DNA of 64,000 bases, from positions 398,954-462,953 of the forward strand of contig JXTB01000076.1 of NCBI GenBank assembly GCA_002914805.1. The letters run 5' to 3'. The stretch comes from Parasponia andersonii (taxonomy: Eukaryota; Streptophyta; Magnoliopsida; Rosales; Cannabaceae). A model generated the notes under the pieces. It saw nothing but the letters and a program-made list of their open reading frames with translations. It did no database searches and had not been told where the DNA came from. Made by a program: the position numbers and the translations under genes. This document shows, in pieces, positions 1-11,384 of the stretch. The stretch's first letter is position 1, and each line of letters starts with the position of its first letter.

Positions 1-1059
1 TGCATTGCCACCAATCTCTCATCAGCAAAAAGGTAGTTATTTTTCTTTTTCCTCTCATCGCGTTATGTCACCTCGCATGCTGACTCGCATATTTGTATAG
101 AAATGGTTCTTAGCGGTGGATTGCGAACACCACCTTCCGCTCTCGGGTCAATAGCAAAGTCCAAGACACTAGAGAGCACACCTCCTTCAACGATGAAAGG
201 GAAAGAGAAGGTCGACACTTCAAAGAAACAAAAAGTTGCCTTCAAGGATATCCCGGCAAGCACACCTCCTTCTTAGTCTCCACTAACTGCGAGCCAACCT
301 GAGCCACCCAAGGAGACGGCCAATCTGATGAAGGACGGAGCCAGGTTGATAAAGACGAGGAGGTTTTTACATTCCTTCATCAACTGCCAGAAAAAGCCGG
401 TATAAGCTCAGCCTTCATCGACCATTTTACTTCTGAAGATGGCTCGGCGAGGATGAAGCGATGATCAGCCAAGGTTACCTTCGGTTCTGCGATGAGGATG
501 TTGGCAAATATAAGCATCTTCTATTTTCTCTCCTCAATTCACTTTTCTGGAATTGATGTGTTATATTTTCAGACCGCTGCAACTACTATTTTGATGCATG
601 ATCCGGTCCTTGAATGTATTGAAAGAGTCGAAAAAGTTGAAGAAATAACCCAAGCATTCGAGGACTCGGAGAAGGCTCGTGAGGAAGAGAAAAAAATCCT
701 TCGAACTGGAGAATCAGCAGCTACGCGAGGATCTGGCCAAGGAAAAGCCCGAAACGGAGAAGCTCAAGGAGAAAATTAAAGAACTTGAGAAGACAATCTC
801 TGAGCATCCAGATATTCTAGAGAAAGCAACGACAGAAGCGGCTTATAAGGCTATAGAAGAGTTCAAGGCCACCGAAGGCAAGGAGCTCGAAGAAAAAGCT
901 AGTGACATCGCTTCATCGACCATAATATATAATATTTTCTGCGAGCACCCGGACTTCGATTTTTCTATCCTTGGTGAAGATGTGGTTGAGCTTGTCTAGA
1001 GTTGGAGGGAAATGGAGGCTGCCAAGACTGGAGACGGTGGAGCGAGCACATCTGCATAG
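1..1059 (+). pseudogene. Antisense gene of element A, 3' half
   Basis: Opposite in strand to gag-pol. Exon remnants by comparison with element B: up to about 41 (donor GTAGTT), 101-509 and 573-1059; introns end in AG at 99-100 and 571-572. The middle exon is Lys/Ser/Pro-rich (KGKEKVDTSKKQKVAF). The last exon is a charged coiled coil with heptad Leu/Glu/Lys (LEKTISEHPDILEKATTEAA), ending GGASTSA-stop at 1057-1059. Damage: the donor after 509 is AT instead of GT, an A-run near 690 shifts the frame, and TAG at 997-999 replaces a sense codon. The N-terminal domain is left of the window. Function unknown. Confidence 0.75.
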
Positions 1060-1842
1060 TTTTTTTTTTTTTTTTTTAAATTTCAAAACAATGCGAGCTT
1101 CGTCCCTTAATTTTTTGTAATACTTTGCTTGCATACAGGTGCGAGCCTTTATCAATGAATGCTTTCTTTATTAGACGTTTATTCATGCAAAATAATTAAA
1201 ACACTATATTGCAATATAAAGATACATAATTTAACCAAGTAGTCAATCACTAGGTGACTGATCGGTACGCTATTGCGATTCAAATCTCACACTTAAAACG
1301 GGTTTTAAGTATTAGAATAGATTAGGTTACTTAAGAAAACAGCAAGTATGAGTGGTGCGAACTCAATACTATTTTTCAAAAGTTCCATGGCAAAATATAA
1401 TATAGCAATATATGACATCGAACAATGAACATTTTGCTTAGTTACTTTGTTGTTTGAGGAGGAAAATTGCGTAATACGACATGCTATGGCATAAAGCGAG
1501 GAGAAAATCCTAAGATTTTAAGAAATTTTAGAAATTTCGGCGATCTAAATTTTCGACCCCTCTAAATAGACGTTTTGCATAGTCCCTTAGGAAGTAAGTA
1601 GGAGATAATATTCTGATCCCACTGCACTCCGAGTTTTATGGTGTTCAAAAACTGCCATAAAACTATAAAAGCTGAACCAAATCGAATTATCGATGAGGAG
1701 ACATCCTTATTGATGATGACGAATGACGAATAACGAATGATGAATAATGAATGACGACCAACGAATGACGACCAATGAATGATGAATATAAGTAGTTGTC
1801 TTTATTGACGAATGACGAATACATGAAGATATACATGAAGAT
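1060..1842. other. Non-coding spacer between the antisense gene and integrase of element A
   Basis: The stretch where antisense gene and pol converge. It is shared with element B (about 20987-21846) at high similarity, including the segment around 1180-1300, so it is an inherited part of the element rather than host DNA. No coding potential seen. It holds the short tandem repeat at 1711-1828. Confidence 0.7.
1711..1828. repeat. Short degenerate tandem repeat (GAATGACGA-type)
   Basis: Runs of GACGAATGACGAATAACGAATGATG with a 7-10 bp beat. An expanded counterpart sits at the same place in element B (21650-21815). Tandem repeats between integrase and the 3' LTR are a known habit of Tat-type elements. 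Confidence 0.75.
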
Positions 1843-3299
1843 TTATTGATAATAGTGACGAAGTTGTTCTGCATTCCAAGCATGCTCGATCTTTTGTCCA
1901 CCAGTGCGAGCTAACTTATTTGTCCCAAGTCGAATAACGACATCAATAACATATGGTCCTTCCCAATAGGGTCTAAATACACCAACACTATGCTCTTTAT
2001 TATTAAATAAAACCTGTCGAAGAACAAGATCACCAACTTCAAACCCTCGGCTTTTAACTTTAGAGTTATAATATCGAGCCGTGCGCTATTAATATGATGC
2101 GATCCGAAGCTGAGACTGCTCGCGCATTTCTTCCAAAAGATTGAGCTTAATCCTCACCAGTACGTGATTCTGATCTTGCTCATAGGCAGATCATCGTAGA
2201 GAGCTCACACCAATTTCTACTGGTACCATTGCTTCGTATCTATAAGCTAAAAAGAATGGACTCTCTCCAGTAGTGGTTCGTTGAGTGGTGCGATAAGCCC
2301 ACAATACTTCAGGGAGTGCTTCTGGCCAAGCTCCTTTGTGCTCTTCCAGCTTTGTCTTTATGTTCTGTTTAAGTATCTTATTTATAGCCTCAACCTATCC
2401 ATTGGTTTGTGGATGAACAACAGCAGAGAAATTCTTCTTGATGCCTAAGTTATCGCAGAAGTTACGGAACTCATCGCTGTCAAATTGTTTCCCATTATTA
2501 GAAATTATGGTATACGATATGCCATAACGGCAGATTATAGATTTGTAAACAAAATCTATCATCTTCTTTGTGGAAATGGTACTCAAGGCTTCAGCTTCTG
2601 TCCACTTGGTGAAATAATCGACTGCGACTACTGCATATTTTAATCCACCTCGCGCCAATGGAAGCATTCCGATAATATCAATTCCCCACATTGCAAATGG
2701 CCATGGACTGGTCATTAGAGTTAGAGGAACATGTGGCATTCTAGGAATAGTTGCAAATCATTGACATTTGTCACACCTCTTAGCAAATTCCATTGTATCC
2801 TTCTTCATTATTGGCCAAAAGTACCCTTGTCTTAGAACTTTGTTCGCAAGTGCCTGCCCCGTGGAATGTTTTCCACATATTCCTTTGTGAATTTCCCTCA
2901 TAATGTAGTATGCTTTTTCTTCATCGCACATAATGATAACGACGAACTAAAACTTCTTCGATAAACCTTCTCGTCATAGATGACATAGTGAGCTACATTT
3001 ATTCGAAGTCGCTTTGCATCGTCTTTGTTTTTGGGGAGGTCATCATTTTGTATATACTCTATTATAGGATCCATCCATGATGGTTTCTTGTCAACCGGCT
3101 TGGTTATTTGGGGCTCTACTTCGATACTTATTTTTGTAAGAACTTCGACAGGGACCACTTTTAGTAATTCGACATCTTTTGTTGAAGTGAGCTTAGCTAG
3201 AGCATCTACCCGAGTATTTTTAATGCGAGGAAGAAGTTGAATGTTATAGGCAGTAAATGTCGAGAAGAGTCTTCGTACCTCCTTTAAACAAGCCATCAT
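1843..3299 (-). pseudogene. Integrase of element A (degenerate)
   Basis: Zinc-binding region around 2760-2900. Catalytic core at 2395-2739 with WGIDIIGMLP (first Asp present) and DYFTKWTEAEAL. The second catalytic motif reads IISNNGKQF, where the family has Asp before NG, so the essential Asp is Asn. A stop follows PQTNG where the family reads PQTNGQ. The C-terminal tail (GPYVIDVVI, WNAEQLRHYYQ) ends at TAA 1843-1845, the usual end of Tat-type pol. No chromodomain follows. Several frames are needed, so it cannot give an active enzyme. Confidence 0.85.
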
Positions 3300-3698
3300 T
3301 TTTTATCCTCTTGCTTGATAATCACCGATCATTTGACAAACGACCAGCTGGGAATCGCTGTATAACTCAATCATTTCGACCTTCATTTCTCATGCGAGCT
3401 TTAGCCCAGCTATCAGTGCTTTATATGCTGCCTCATTATTTGATGCTGAAAATTTGAAGCGAAGTACACAATAAATATTGTGCCCTTCAGGACTAATTAG
3501 TACTAAGCTTGCAACGGCTCCATTCTCGTTTGACGATCCATCAATGTAAAGTTTCCACAATTTTGATAAATATGTAGTAGGTTTTTTGATTACCTCTATG
3601 GGAACATTGACATCATATGTGAATTTTGCAATGAAATCTACCAGAGCTTGCCCTTTAATCACAGTGCGGGGTTGAAAATTGATGTCAAACTGACTCAA
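3300..3698 (-). pseudogene. Archaeal-type second RNase H (aRH) of element A
   Basis: Reads LYIDGSSNENGAVASLVLISPEGH then SNNEAAYKALIAGLKLA. The first catalytic Asp (YIDGSS) and the Glu in NNEA are visible. This second RNase H between the Ty3-type RNase H and integrase is the hallmark of Tat-group plant elements. The N-terminal flank (QFDINFQPRTVIKGQALVDF) is the linker seen in these elements. The frame breaks near 3390, and later residues continue at 2898-3299. Confidence 0.85.
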
Positions 3699-3719
3699 CT
3701 CAATTGCCCACTTAAGTAG

Positions 3720-4180
3720 TCATCTTGAAGCTTCAGGTTTTTGCAAAACCTGGTTTAACGGAAAATTCGTGAAAACTTTGATGGAATATGCATGAAAATA
3801 AGGTTGAAGCTTCCTGGATGCGACGATGAGTGCTAATGCCAAATTCTCTATCTCTGGATATCTTGCTTTGACATCGAGCAATCTTTTACTTACATAATAT
3901 ACCGGTTGCTGTATCTTTTCTTCTTCTCGAATTAACGTAGCACTTGTTGCATATCTGGAAACAGTGAGGTATAAATACAATTCTTCCCCCAGGTTTGGCT
4001 TCGACAAGAGTGGAGGAGAACCTAAGTGTGCTTTCAATTCTCGAAATGCCTGCTCGCATTCTTCCGTCCATTCGAACCTCTTCGAACTCTTCAGTACTTC
4101 GAAGAATGGTTGGCACTTATCTGTTCACCTGGATACAAATCGACTTAATGCAGCCACTCTTCCCGCTAGGCTTTGAACGT
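3720..4180 (-). pseudogene. Ty3-type RNase H and RT connection of element A
   Basis: Minus-strand frames give FRELKAHLGSPPLLSKPNLGEELYLYL, then QQPVYYVSKRLLDVKARYPEIE and KLQPYFHAYSIKVFTNFPL, the family pattern for the first RNase H of gypsy polyproteins. The Asp expected in 'LYLAVSD' is not seen (YLTVSRYATS), suggesting a lost catalytic residue. A stop follows EASR, separating it from the aRH frame. Confidence 0.8.
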
Positions 4181-4304
4181 TTTTGGGTTTGCGGGGGGAT
4201 TGCATATCGATTAGTGCTTGTATCTTCTAGGGATTAGCTTCGATTCCTCGCTGGTTGACCATGAACCCCAGGAATTTTCCAGATCCTACCCCGAATGCAT
4301 ACTT

Positions 4305-5141
4305 CTAGGGGTTTAGCCTCATCTGATATTTTTGAAGAATGTTGAATATCTCATCAAGATGCTTGATGTGATCTTCAGGTCCCTTCGATTTTACCAGGAT
4401 GTCATCAACATATACTTCCATTGTCTTGCAAATTTGCTTTGCAAACATCATATTGACAAGACGCTGATAAGTCGCTCCCGCGTTGATGAGTCCAAAAGAT
4501 ATCTTCTTGTAATAGTACAACCCTCGGTCAGTGATGAACGAAGTATGCTCCTCATCAGGCTCGTACATGGAGATTTGATTATATCCAAAATATGTTTCCA
4601 TAAAGCTTAACAGTTCATCTCCTGACGTCGCATCTAAGAATTGGTCGATTCTCAGAAAGGGAAAACTGTTCTTTAGGCACACTTTATTGAGGTCGGTGAA
4701 ATCGATACAAGTTCTCCACTTCCCGTTGGGTTTCTTTACTAAAACTAGGTTTGCAAGCCAGTTTGGATAGAAAGATTCCCTAATGAATCCAATCTCGAGT
4801 AGCTTCTCTACCTCTTCTTTCAATGCGACGTAATGTTCTGGATTCATGGCTCTTCTTTTTTGCCGCACATGCTTCCTCGTTGTATCTATATTGAGGTGGT
4901 GACAGATGATATTCGGATTAATCCCCACTATATCCGATTGTTGCCATGTAAAGATATCCAAATTTGATTTCAAAAAAGTGATTAATAAAGCTTGTACGGG
5001 TTTTTGAAGCTTCGCTCCGATTTTAAGAACCTTCGAAGACCTATCGATTAGCAAATCTTCCAAGTCTTCTATAGGTCCAGTTTTGACCTCACCATCAATT
5101 TCTCGAGGGTCGAGGTCATCGATTGACGTTCCGCTTGACAC
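4305..5141 (-). pseudogene. Reverse transcriptase of element A
   Basis: Longest open piece of A (278 codons). Fingers: NWLANLVLVKKPNGKWRTC and IDFTDLNKVCLKNSFPF. Palm: FMETYFGYNQISMYEPDEEHTSF, where the family usually has FMDAYSGYNQI, so the first catalytic Asp is Glu. The YVDD box is intact (MEVYVDDILVKSK). The frame ends at a TAG after QMRLNP, inside the thumb. The upstream part (REIDGEVKTGPIEDLEDL) is the PR-RT linker. Confidence 0.9.
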
Positions 5142-5173
5142 TTTGCCTGACGCTTCTGATGCTTTCCTTGTAG

Positions 5174-5650
5174 CTAGACCATCATCGTGCGAGGTGTCAT
5201 ATCTTTTGTTGCGAGCTTTATTGAGTTATTATAACAAGTCCTCGCATCATATTGGTTGCCACACACCTCGCCTACTCCTTGTTGAGTTGGGAATTTCATA
5301 GCGAGATGATAGATCAAAGTTACTGCTCGAAGTTCCCTCAGTGTCAGTCTTCCTAGTTCAGCATTAAATGCAGAGAGGCAATCCATAACTAAGAATTGGA
5401 TTATTACCGTCGAAACCCTAGGATAGGTTCCAACATTGATCAATAACTCAATCATGCCCCTGGGCATTATGCTGTTACGAGTAAATCCGTAGAGTGGGGT
5501 GATAGCGGGCTTCAGGTCGCTTTCACTCAACCCCATCTTCTTAAAGGCGTCATAGTATAGGATGTTGACAGCGCTGCCATTATTGACCAATACTCGCCAT
5601 AGCTACATGCTTCCACAGTTGATCTTTATGACCAATGCATTATTGTACGG
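5174..5650 (-). pseudogene. Aspartic protease of element A
   Basis: Minus-strand frame with MVNNGSAVNILYYDAFKKMGL, then LKPAITPLYGF and LSAFNAELGRLTLRELRAV. The family active site reads V-D-N/T-G-S; here the Asp is Asn (VNNGS), by a single G-to-A change in the codon, so the protease is inactive as it stands. The family Tyr in 'FNAILGRPTL' is also altered. The corresponding 498 bp are exactly missing from element B. Confidence 0.75.
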
Positions 5651-5799
5651 GTAATGGACCTCCCTGGCATCCTACTCCGTAAAGGTAATATTCATATCCG
5701 GTACTCGTTGAAGCTTTCGTGGTCGCTGCTCGAGATGCATGACATTAGTTAACAGTTGCTGTCACGCTTCTTATGCATACATATCTTATGCTCTCTTCG

Positions 5800-7649
5800 A
5801 ATTTCCATCGACGTGCGGGCCTCCAAAATAGTTCGCATCTCGTGTTCAATTTCTGGAGGTCGCTGTTGGTCTTCTTCTCGTCTTTCGTTTTTCAGTTTAG
5901 TATACTACCATAGCCACCCTTCTTTAATTAATCTTTCGATTTCATCTTTCAAAGTAAAGCAGTTATTGGTATCGTGTCCAATGTCATTGAGATACCGACA
6001 GAACTTGTTGAGGTCGCACCTTGCTCTATCTCTTTTCATCGATTCCGGTTGACGATACCTCTCCTGCTAGTTCGTGACCGCATAAATATGATCTACGGGT
6101 GCGTTCAGTTCAGTATAGTTGTTGAACCTCATGGGAGCTTTTGGAACCTCCTGCTTTTTCTGTTAGGGCTGCTTTTCAGTCGTTTGTTCATTACTCCTTT
6201 TATTCGACCTTTTATTATTGTTGTAGTTTGTGGTTGCATCTTTAGCAGCATCCTTTCTTCCTTCCTTTATGACCTTATGCAGATTTTCGTGTGAAGATTC
6301 CACCCTTAGATGCTGACCAACTCTACGATAGAAGTCTTCAAGAGTTTTGCATTCTCACTCAAGTAAATCTTCCCAGAGTTTAGTTTCTGGTCACACTCTA
6401 GCCATCATTAGAGTTAAAACTCCTCATTCAGGTGAGTTGTTGACCTTTGCCAATTCTGAGGTAAAGCGATATAGTTAAGATCGTAGAGTTTCCTCCGGAC
6501 CTTGCCGAATAGCAGACAGACTGACCAGTCGAATAGTGAAATTCTTCACAGCCTGGAATTGCCTAAGGAATGCAGTCTGGAGTTATTGTCAGGACGAGAT
6601 TGAGCCAGACTTAAGTCCTCAGAACCACTTCTTTGCTACTCTTGTGAGAGTTACAGCAAAACACCTGCAATGTGTGAGATCATCGACACGATGTAGTTCC
6701 ATCAGGTGGTTGAAGTGATCCATATGATCCTGTGGATCAGTTTTCCCATCAAAAGTGTTTATAGTAGGAAGTTTGAATCCAATAGGTAAAGCAGCAGCTC
6801 GAACCTCCTCGCTGAATGGCGATTGACGATACCCATCAGTGAGCTCATCGTCCCAGCCGGCAAGTGCATCTAATGCGATCCTCAAATTGTGAATATCAAT
6901 GTTCGGAGAGAGAGGGAGAATATTATCTTTTTCTGGTGGTAGGAGTGGCCCTTGGTTGTTATTGCGATTTAAGGCAGATAGGTCAGGCAGAGTTTGCTGC
7001 GACCTTTATGGGGTTTCCATTGAAATAGTGCGACGAGATCGACTTCGGTCGTTGAGATGCGATGTAGATCGTCCTTGACTTCATCGCTGTTCTAGATGTT
7101 GTCTCAGGTCAGTAGGATTTTGTCGAGATTCTCTACTAATCCTTTCAAAGACACTTTTCGATTGTCATTTTTGCTCGTTGTTTAGACCATCAAGATTGAT
7201 GGTCGCTCTCCAAGAAGGTTGTCGATGATTACGATTTGTGCTTAACTTTCATTTCCAGATTTCTGGGGCAAGTCTACAACCTTACCTTTTCCCTTAGAAG
7301 TGCTATCTCCATGACACTCCTGCTGGGCTTTATGCTGGTTGCGGCTCCCTGTCTCTAGGATCTGAATTTCTCTCTCAAGTTATTGAGCAGGACGTTCTCT
7401 GGGACGTTCGTGCTATGGTAGAGTTAGCATCTGTCCCTCAACAAGTCATCGTAGAGAGTCATTAATCTGACTTGTAATTTTTTGAAGGTTCACTAGTGCT
7501 TCCTCCATGCGATCCTATCTCTGGACAATATTTTCTAGTGCGGTCATGACTGGTTGATCCTGAGCAGGATCTACTTGTGCAGCAGCAGTACTTTGAGGAT
7601 GATTTTGGCTAATTCTGGTATTTCTGGTAGTATTTTTGGTGTTTGCCAT
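5800..7649 (-). pseudogene. Gag of element A
   Basis: Start chosen at ATG 7649 (MANTKNTTRNTRISQNH), just inside the primer-binding region, matching element B at 24462. The capsid core is at 6619-6885: GFKLPTINTFDGKTDPQDHM, DHFNHLMELHRVDDLTHCRC, TLTRVAKKWF, typical of the retrotransposon gag family. A zinc-knuckle-like motif around 5990 (CRYLNDIGHDTNNC) is the nucleocapsid. Frames change several times, so no full protein is possible. Confidence 0.8.
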
Positions 7650-7694
7650 TGTTGAAAGAAGCGGAATTGACAAACTTTTCTGCCGGAATAGCCC

Positions 7695-7710
7695 TCCTTC
7701 TAGTGCTAAT
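7695..7710 (-). promoter_or_regulatory. Primer-binding region of element A
   Basis: Directly inside the 5' LTR. Minus strand reads TTAGCACTAGAAGGAGGGC; B has TTGGTACTAGAAGGAGGG at the same place. It does not match the common initiator-Met site and I could not assign the tRNA. Confidence 0.5.
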
Positions 7711-8308
7711 TATTGACGGAGGTTTTGTCAACAATGAATTTAAAAAATTGCAAGATGTGGCTTATGTGTGTATAAGGTTGATCAATCAAAGCATGTAAAA
7801 GAGACAAGAATTTTATAGTGGTTCGGCCCCAAAAAGATGAGCCTATGTCCACTGTTGTTCACTATTTTTTGGAAGATTACAAGAGAGTGCAGAGTGTGTT
7901 TAGAAAGTGAGTCCTTAAGTTTTTTCCAAAAAGATCAATCCCCTACAGCAGTATTGATCTTCCCCTTATATAGGTGAAGGTAGTTTAATGTTTCCCGATT
8001 ATGAAAACGGATAAGTGTATAATCAGAAAATATAATTTGAGTAACACTATAACTGGGTAATAACTTAAATGAAATGACCGGTCGATCTTGAAAGAAAATC
8101 CGTTTGACGAAGCTTGCTCTAGTTTCTTTTTCATTCTGGTCGCTCTTAACTTGTTCAAAAGAGGACGTACTTTATTCGGAGGGGGATCACATTCGACTTA
8201 CTTGGAAGAAGTCGCACTTAACTTACTCGTGTGACCTGTCACATCCTCTTAGTTGCTAACTTTCCCTTTTTGGTATTGACTATCATTTAGTTTTTGGAGC
8301 GCACAACA
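7711..8308 (-). repeat. 5' LTR of element A
   Basis: Aligns with both LTRs of element B: GGAGGTTTTGTCAACAAT near the start, TTTTATAGTGGTTCGGCCCC, a GTCCACTG motif, CCCTTATATAGGTGA, ending GCACAACA. The first bases are TA instead of TG. At about 600 bp it is shorter than B's LTRs (684-690) through small internal losses. CTATATAAGG on the minus strand (about 7968-7977) is the likely TATA box of the element's own promoter. Confidence 0.85.
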
Positions 8309-8650
8309 ACGCCCAATTCCTATCCTCCTTAGGTGGTCTAGGTATCTCGGTAAATTTAGATTGAGAAGATCATTTTCTTATTCATTAACAAATCTCTTTA
8401 TTAAGAATCAATAAGGTGACTACACACCGGATCAAAGATCCTTCAAAAATAGAGGGGAAGACAAGAAAGCTGTGCAGTGATTATAGGTATTATTCTTGTC
8501 TAGTTTTATGAGTTAACTAATATTAGTTCACGATTCGATTTTATAAAGAAAATTTTAGATGATCAATTTCATTGCATTCATCGTTTTTACTAAACTAGCA
8601 TTATTTTATGAAAAATAGCTTTTCAGAATCATCTTTAGATAATACTAGCA
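8309..8650 (+). repeat. Fragment of a copia-type LTR
   Basis: The piece AAGGTGACTACACACCGGAT and the following AATAGAGGGGAAGACAAG and AGCTGTG resemble the end of the LTR at 48371-50040 (AAGGTGCCTACATACCGGAT, AATAGATGGGAAGGCT). Only the 3' end of such an LTR is present; element A abuts it. Confidence 0.5.
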
Positions 8651-10479
8651 TTTGGTTGAATCTAAATTTGGGTTGTTCACTTCTGAATTGTAAAGAACTG
8701 AAAAGAAGAGATGCAAGAAGTGGATAGATTGAGAGTAAAGAGAGATGCAAGAATTTTGGGTTGCAAATGCGGGAACTTTGCGTTGCTTTTGTTTCAAGTG
8801 TTTGTGTGCGAGAGAGAAGACGAGGGACCTCTTTTGAAAGAAAAAAAATTAAATTTCTTCTATTAAAGGTATTTTTGTCCAAAAGCATAAATTGCAAAGT
8901 TTTATTAGGTGGAGCATATATCTTAAATTTTGTGTTTTATTAGGCATATGTACTAAAATTTCTCTTTCGCAGTTCACCCTTCTCATTATGAGAAATATGC
9001 CTTACTAATATTATTTGAGCGCAAAATGACCTTTTTTAATGATCTTTCATAAACACACTTCTTAGTTTAAAATTTAGTTTTTCTAGTACATCTTGGAAAA
9101 AGAAATAAAGTGGTTTCTAAAATTACATTTGGAGTCAATCTCTCTTTCCAATTTTTAGGTTGAAGTTTTTTTGATTTGATTTTTTCTTCTTCTTAGAGAT
9201 GCAAAATTGACATCCCCTACATAGTATATCAAATTTGGTGACCGTATCAAAATGGTAACTAAATATAGTGATAGTTACAAATTACACTTTTAATTTTTAG
9301 GTGAAAATGGAGCAGAATCACGAAAAACAAATGGAGTAGAAGTAAAACCAGAATTTATAGATGCTAAAATACCCAAACATAGGATAGATAATTTTTCATC
9401 AAATTTTATTTTTTTGGGTTAACTGTAAAAAAAATTCCTGAAATTTAATGTTTTTGCAATTTAAATCCTGAGTTTTAATTTCTACAAAAAAATACTATCA
9501 CATTTTGAATTTTAAAAAATTTGTTCTCTAAGTCCATACTTTAACAAAGTTACCACCTAAGAATTTGGAATCCAAACTTAGAATATGATATTCTTATTTC
9601 CAAACGCTTTAAACATTTACCAAAAACATAAAAGAAATAAACAAATAAAAGTGCAGCGAAACTTTTCTAAAATCACTCGCCTCATTGTCAACCTTCAAGA
9701 GCCGATAGAATTTGGCATCTTGGAAGCCCAGGGAAGATTTTCAAGCCAACGAACAACATGAGCTATCGTAGTGGCTGGTTTCCGTTACTCTAACTTCTCC
9801 TTTGTAATTTCGAACCAGGGAATCCTTTTATTGCCTTTGAGAGAATAGAGCGTCTAACTTCCTAAATAGCGCTCTGGCATATGATAATTCTTAGTCATTT
9901 TTCTTTCTCTTATTTTCCATTTTTCTTGTGAAAATTTTCAAGCCAAGGGCATCGCAGCTTAGATTTGTCTCCATTAGGAGAGTTAAGGTTGAAATAAATC
10001 ACTCTATAGGCAAGCAAGGGTAATTTGAGATTTGAGTTTGGATTGAATATTCTTTTTTTCTCCTTTCTCGGTTGTTTTTTGTAATTTTTGTCTACTTATT
10101 ACTTATGTGATTTTTTCCCCTTTCTTTTTTATTCTTTTTTCATTCAAACCGATGTCAAATACATATTAAGCAGGCAAATATACGTATGCTTACCTTGGAT
10201 TAATGCCTTTACCCTGTGTTTTCCTCTGTTTTCACTAAACCATTTTCGACTCCAAAGTAGGCTGCTTCCGGTCGATGGTCTGCATAAACAATAGACTTTC
10301 ACTCCACCATTGCCTTAATCTTCCTCTCATATGACCCATCTAATACTAAATGAACTTTTGGAAATCTCTTTTTGTTGTGTTCTAAGAAGAAGAGCAAAGA
10401 GACTACTCTTCAGACTCCACCTTAATTTTTTGACACTTGTTCTCTTTATTTTTTCAAATAAAATACTCAAATATTAAGT
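8651..10479. other. Intergenic DNA, no gene recognised
   Basis: AT-rich with poly(A)/poly(T) runs. No frame longer than about 100 codons and no motif recognised on either strand. Confidence 0.6.
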
Positions 10480-10499
10480 CTTGTTATTTTAACTTATTT

Positions 10500-10721
10500 A
10501 CTAAATGTGCCACTACTTTATAATTTGTACTCGTAATTACAACTTTACCACTCTAGGTACAACTATGCGCCAAACTTTCATGTTTCTTTTTTTACTACTA
10601 TCCTTAATTACAGTATTGCCATTCAAGTACAACTATACACCGTCCTTTCCCACAAAAAAAAAAAAGAAGTACAACTATGCACCATTTTCTTTTTTTAGCA
10701 TGAAACTTCCACTAAGACTAA
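10500..10721 (+). repeat. Tandem repeat, left part (split by element D)
   Basis: Repeats of the theme ATCCTTAATTACAG, TTGCCATTCAAGTACAACTA, a T-rich run, then CATGAAACTTCCACTAAGACTAA. The same theme continues right of element D at 16388-16540, so D landed inside this array. Confidence 0.7.
10717..10721 (+). repeat. Target-site duplication, left copy, element D
   Basis: ACTAA directly before the LTR; the sequence after the other LTR reads (A)CTAA. The shared A makes it a 4- or 5-bp duplication. Confidence 0.7.
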
Positions 10722-11375
10722 TGTCACCACCTTAGCCTCAAACTAGACAATTGTGCGGTATTTAGCACAGTCCGTCGCACTAAGTTAGCTTACTAATACT
10801 CAAGAAAATGGCTTAGAATAAGCTTTTGAGATAAAGTGGTAAAGATGAGAGAGTTTAGGTGAATAAAAACTTTGTATTACTCTTAAAATGCTTACAATTC
10901 TCACAAATGGGACTTATGTACAAATAAACCCAATGGATCCTTTATATAGGCAAAGCCTAAATCAACCAATGGTTATGATCGTGCTAAGTGGCATGATCTT
11001 ACATAGAGTCTAGAATATTCTTAAACAAAATTACAATATCTACAAAGATATTTACATAGAGAATTCTAGAACAAACATGGTCTAGATCCTTCTAAGAAAT
11101 TCACCCTCCATCTTGACTCTTCCAAGTCATTCTAGGAGCTTCTAGGACCGTTCAACTCATCTAGCACCATTCAGCCTTGTCTAGAACCTTCTAGTACTTA
11201 GTAACACCAACTAGAGTCTTCTAGCATAGCCAAGACCTCTCTTGATCATTCTAGAAGTATCTACTATATTCTAGGATCTTTCTCAATCTTTTTAGATGAG
11301 CAGTATATATAGAGGACCTTAGAGCCATGAGCAATAACATTTGAATTTTGGGAGCCAAATGAGCGAGGCGTAACA
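10722..11375 (-). repeat. 3' LTR of element D (654 bp, full length)
   Basis: On the minus strand it starts TGTTACGCC next to the polypurine tract and ends GTGACA. The minus-strand TATA box TATATAAAGG (plus 10939-10948) divides U3 from R. U3 is rich in TTCTAG words and carries three heat-shock-element-like units (11064-11071, 11184-11191, 11249-11256). The partner LTR lacks 330 bp of this U3. Confidence 0.9.
11064..11256 (-). promoter_or_regulatory. Cluster of heat-shock-element-like motifs in U3 of element D
   Basis: TTCTAGAA at 11064-11071 and 11249-11256 fits TTCnnGAA, and GAACCTTC at 11184-11191 fits GAAnnTTC, the paired half-sites of plant heat-shock-factor binding. They lie 116-308 bp upstream of the TATA box in the element's direction. 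TTCTAG is also abundant here as a simple word, so chance is possible. Confidence 0.35.
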
Positions 11376-11384
11376 CCCCCCCAC
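11376..11384 (-). other. Polypurine tract of element D
   Basis: Minus strand GTGGGGGGG immediately before the LTR start TGTTAC and directly after the stop codon of pol. Confidence 0.85.

Larger units (their letters stand above)
1..8308 (-). mobile_element. Element A: Tat-type Ty3/gypsy LTR retrotransposon, cut by left edge
   Basis: Read on the minus strand the order is 5' LTR (8308-7711), primer-binding region, gag, protease, reverse transcriptase, RNase H, second (archaeal-type) RNase H, integrase, then a non-coding stretch and a plus-strand ORF. This order, the dual RNase H and the lack of a chromodomain after integrase place it in the Tat group of Ty3/gypsy. Every domain carries stops or frameshifts, so it is a relic. 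The 3' LTR lies outside the window. Element B at 17104-25215 is a close relative and can be aligned along most of A. Confidence 0.9.

Noticed and set aside
1230-1280. tRNA-like A/B-box words in the spacer of A (and B at 21175-21220)
   Set aside because: The two boxes would be only about 13 bases apart and no cloverleaf forms; shared only because A and B are related.
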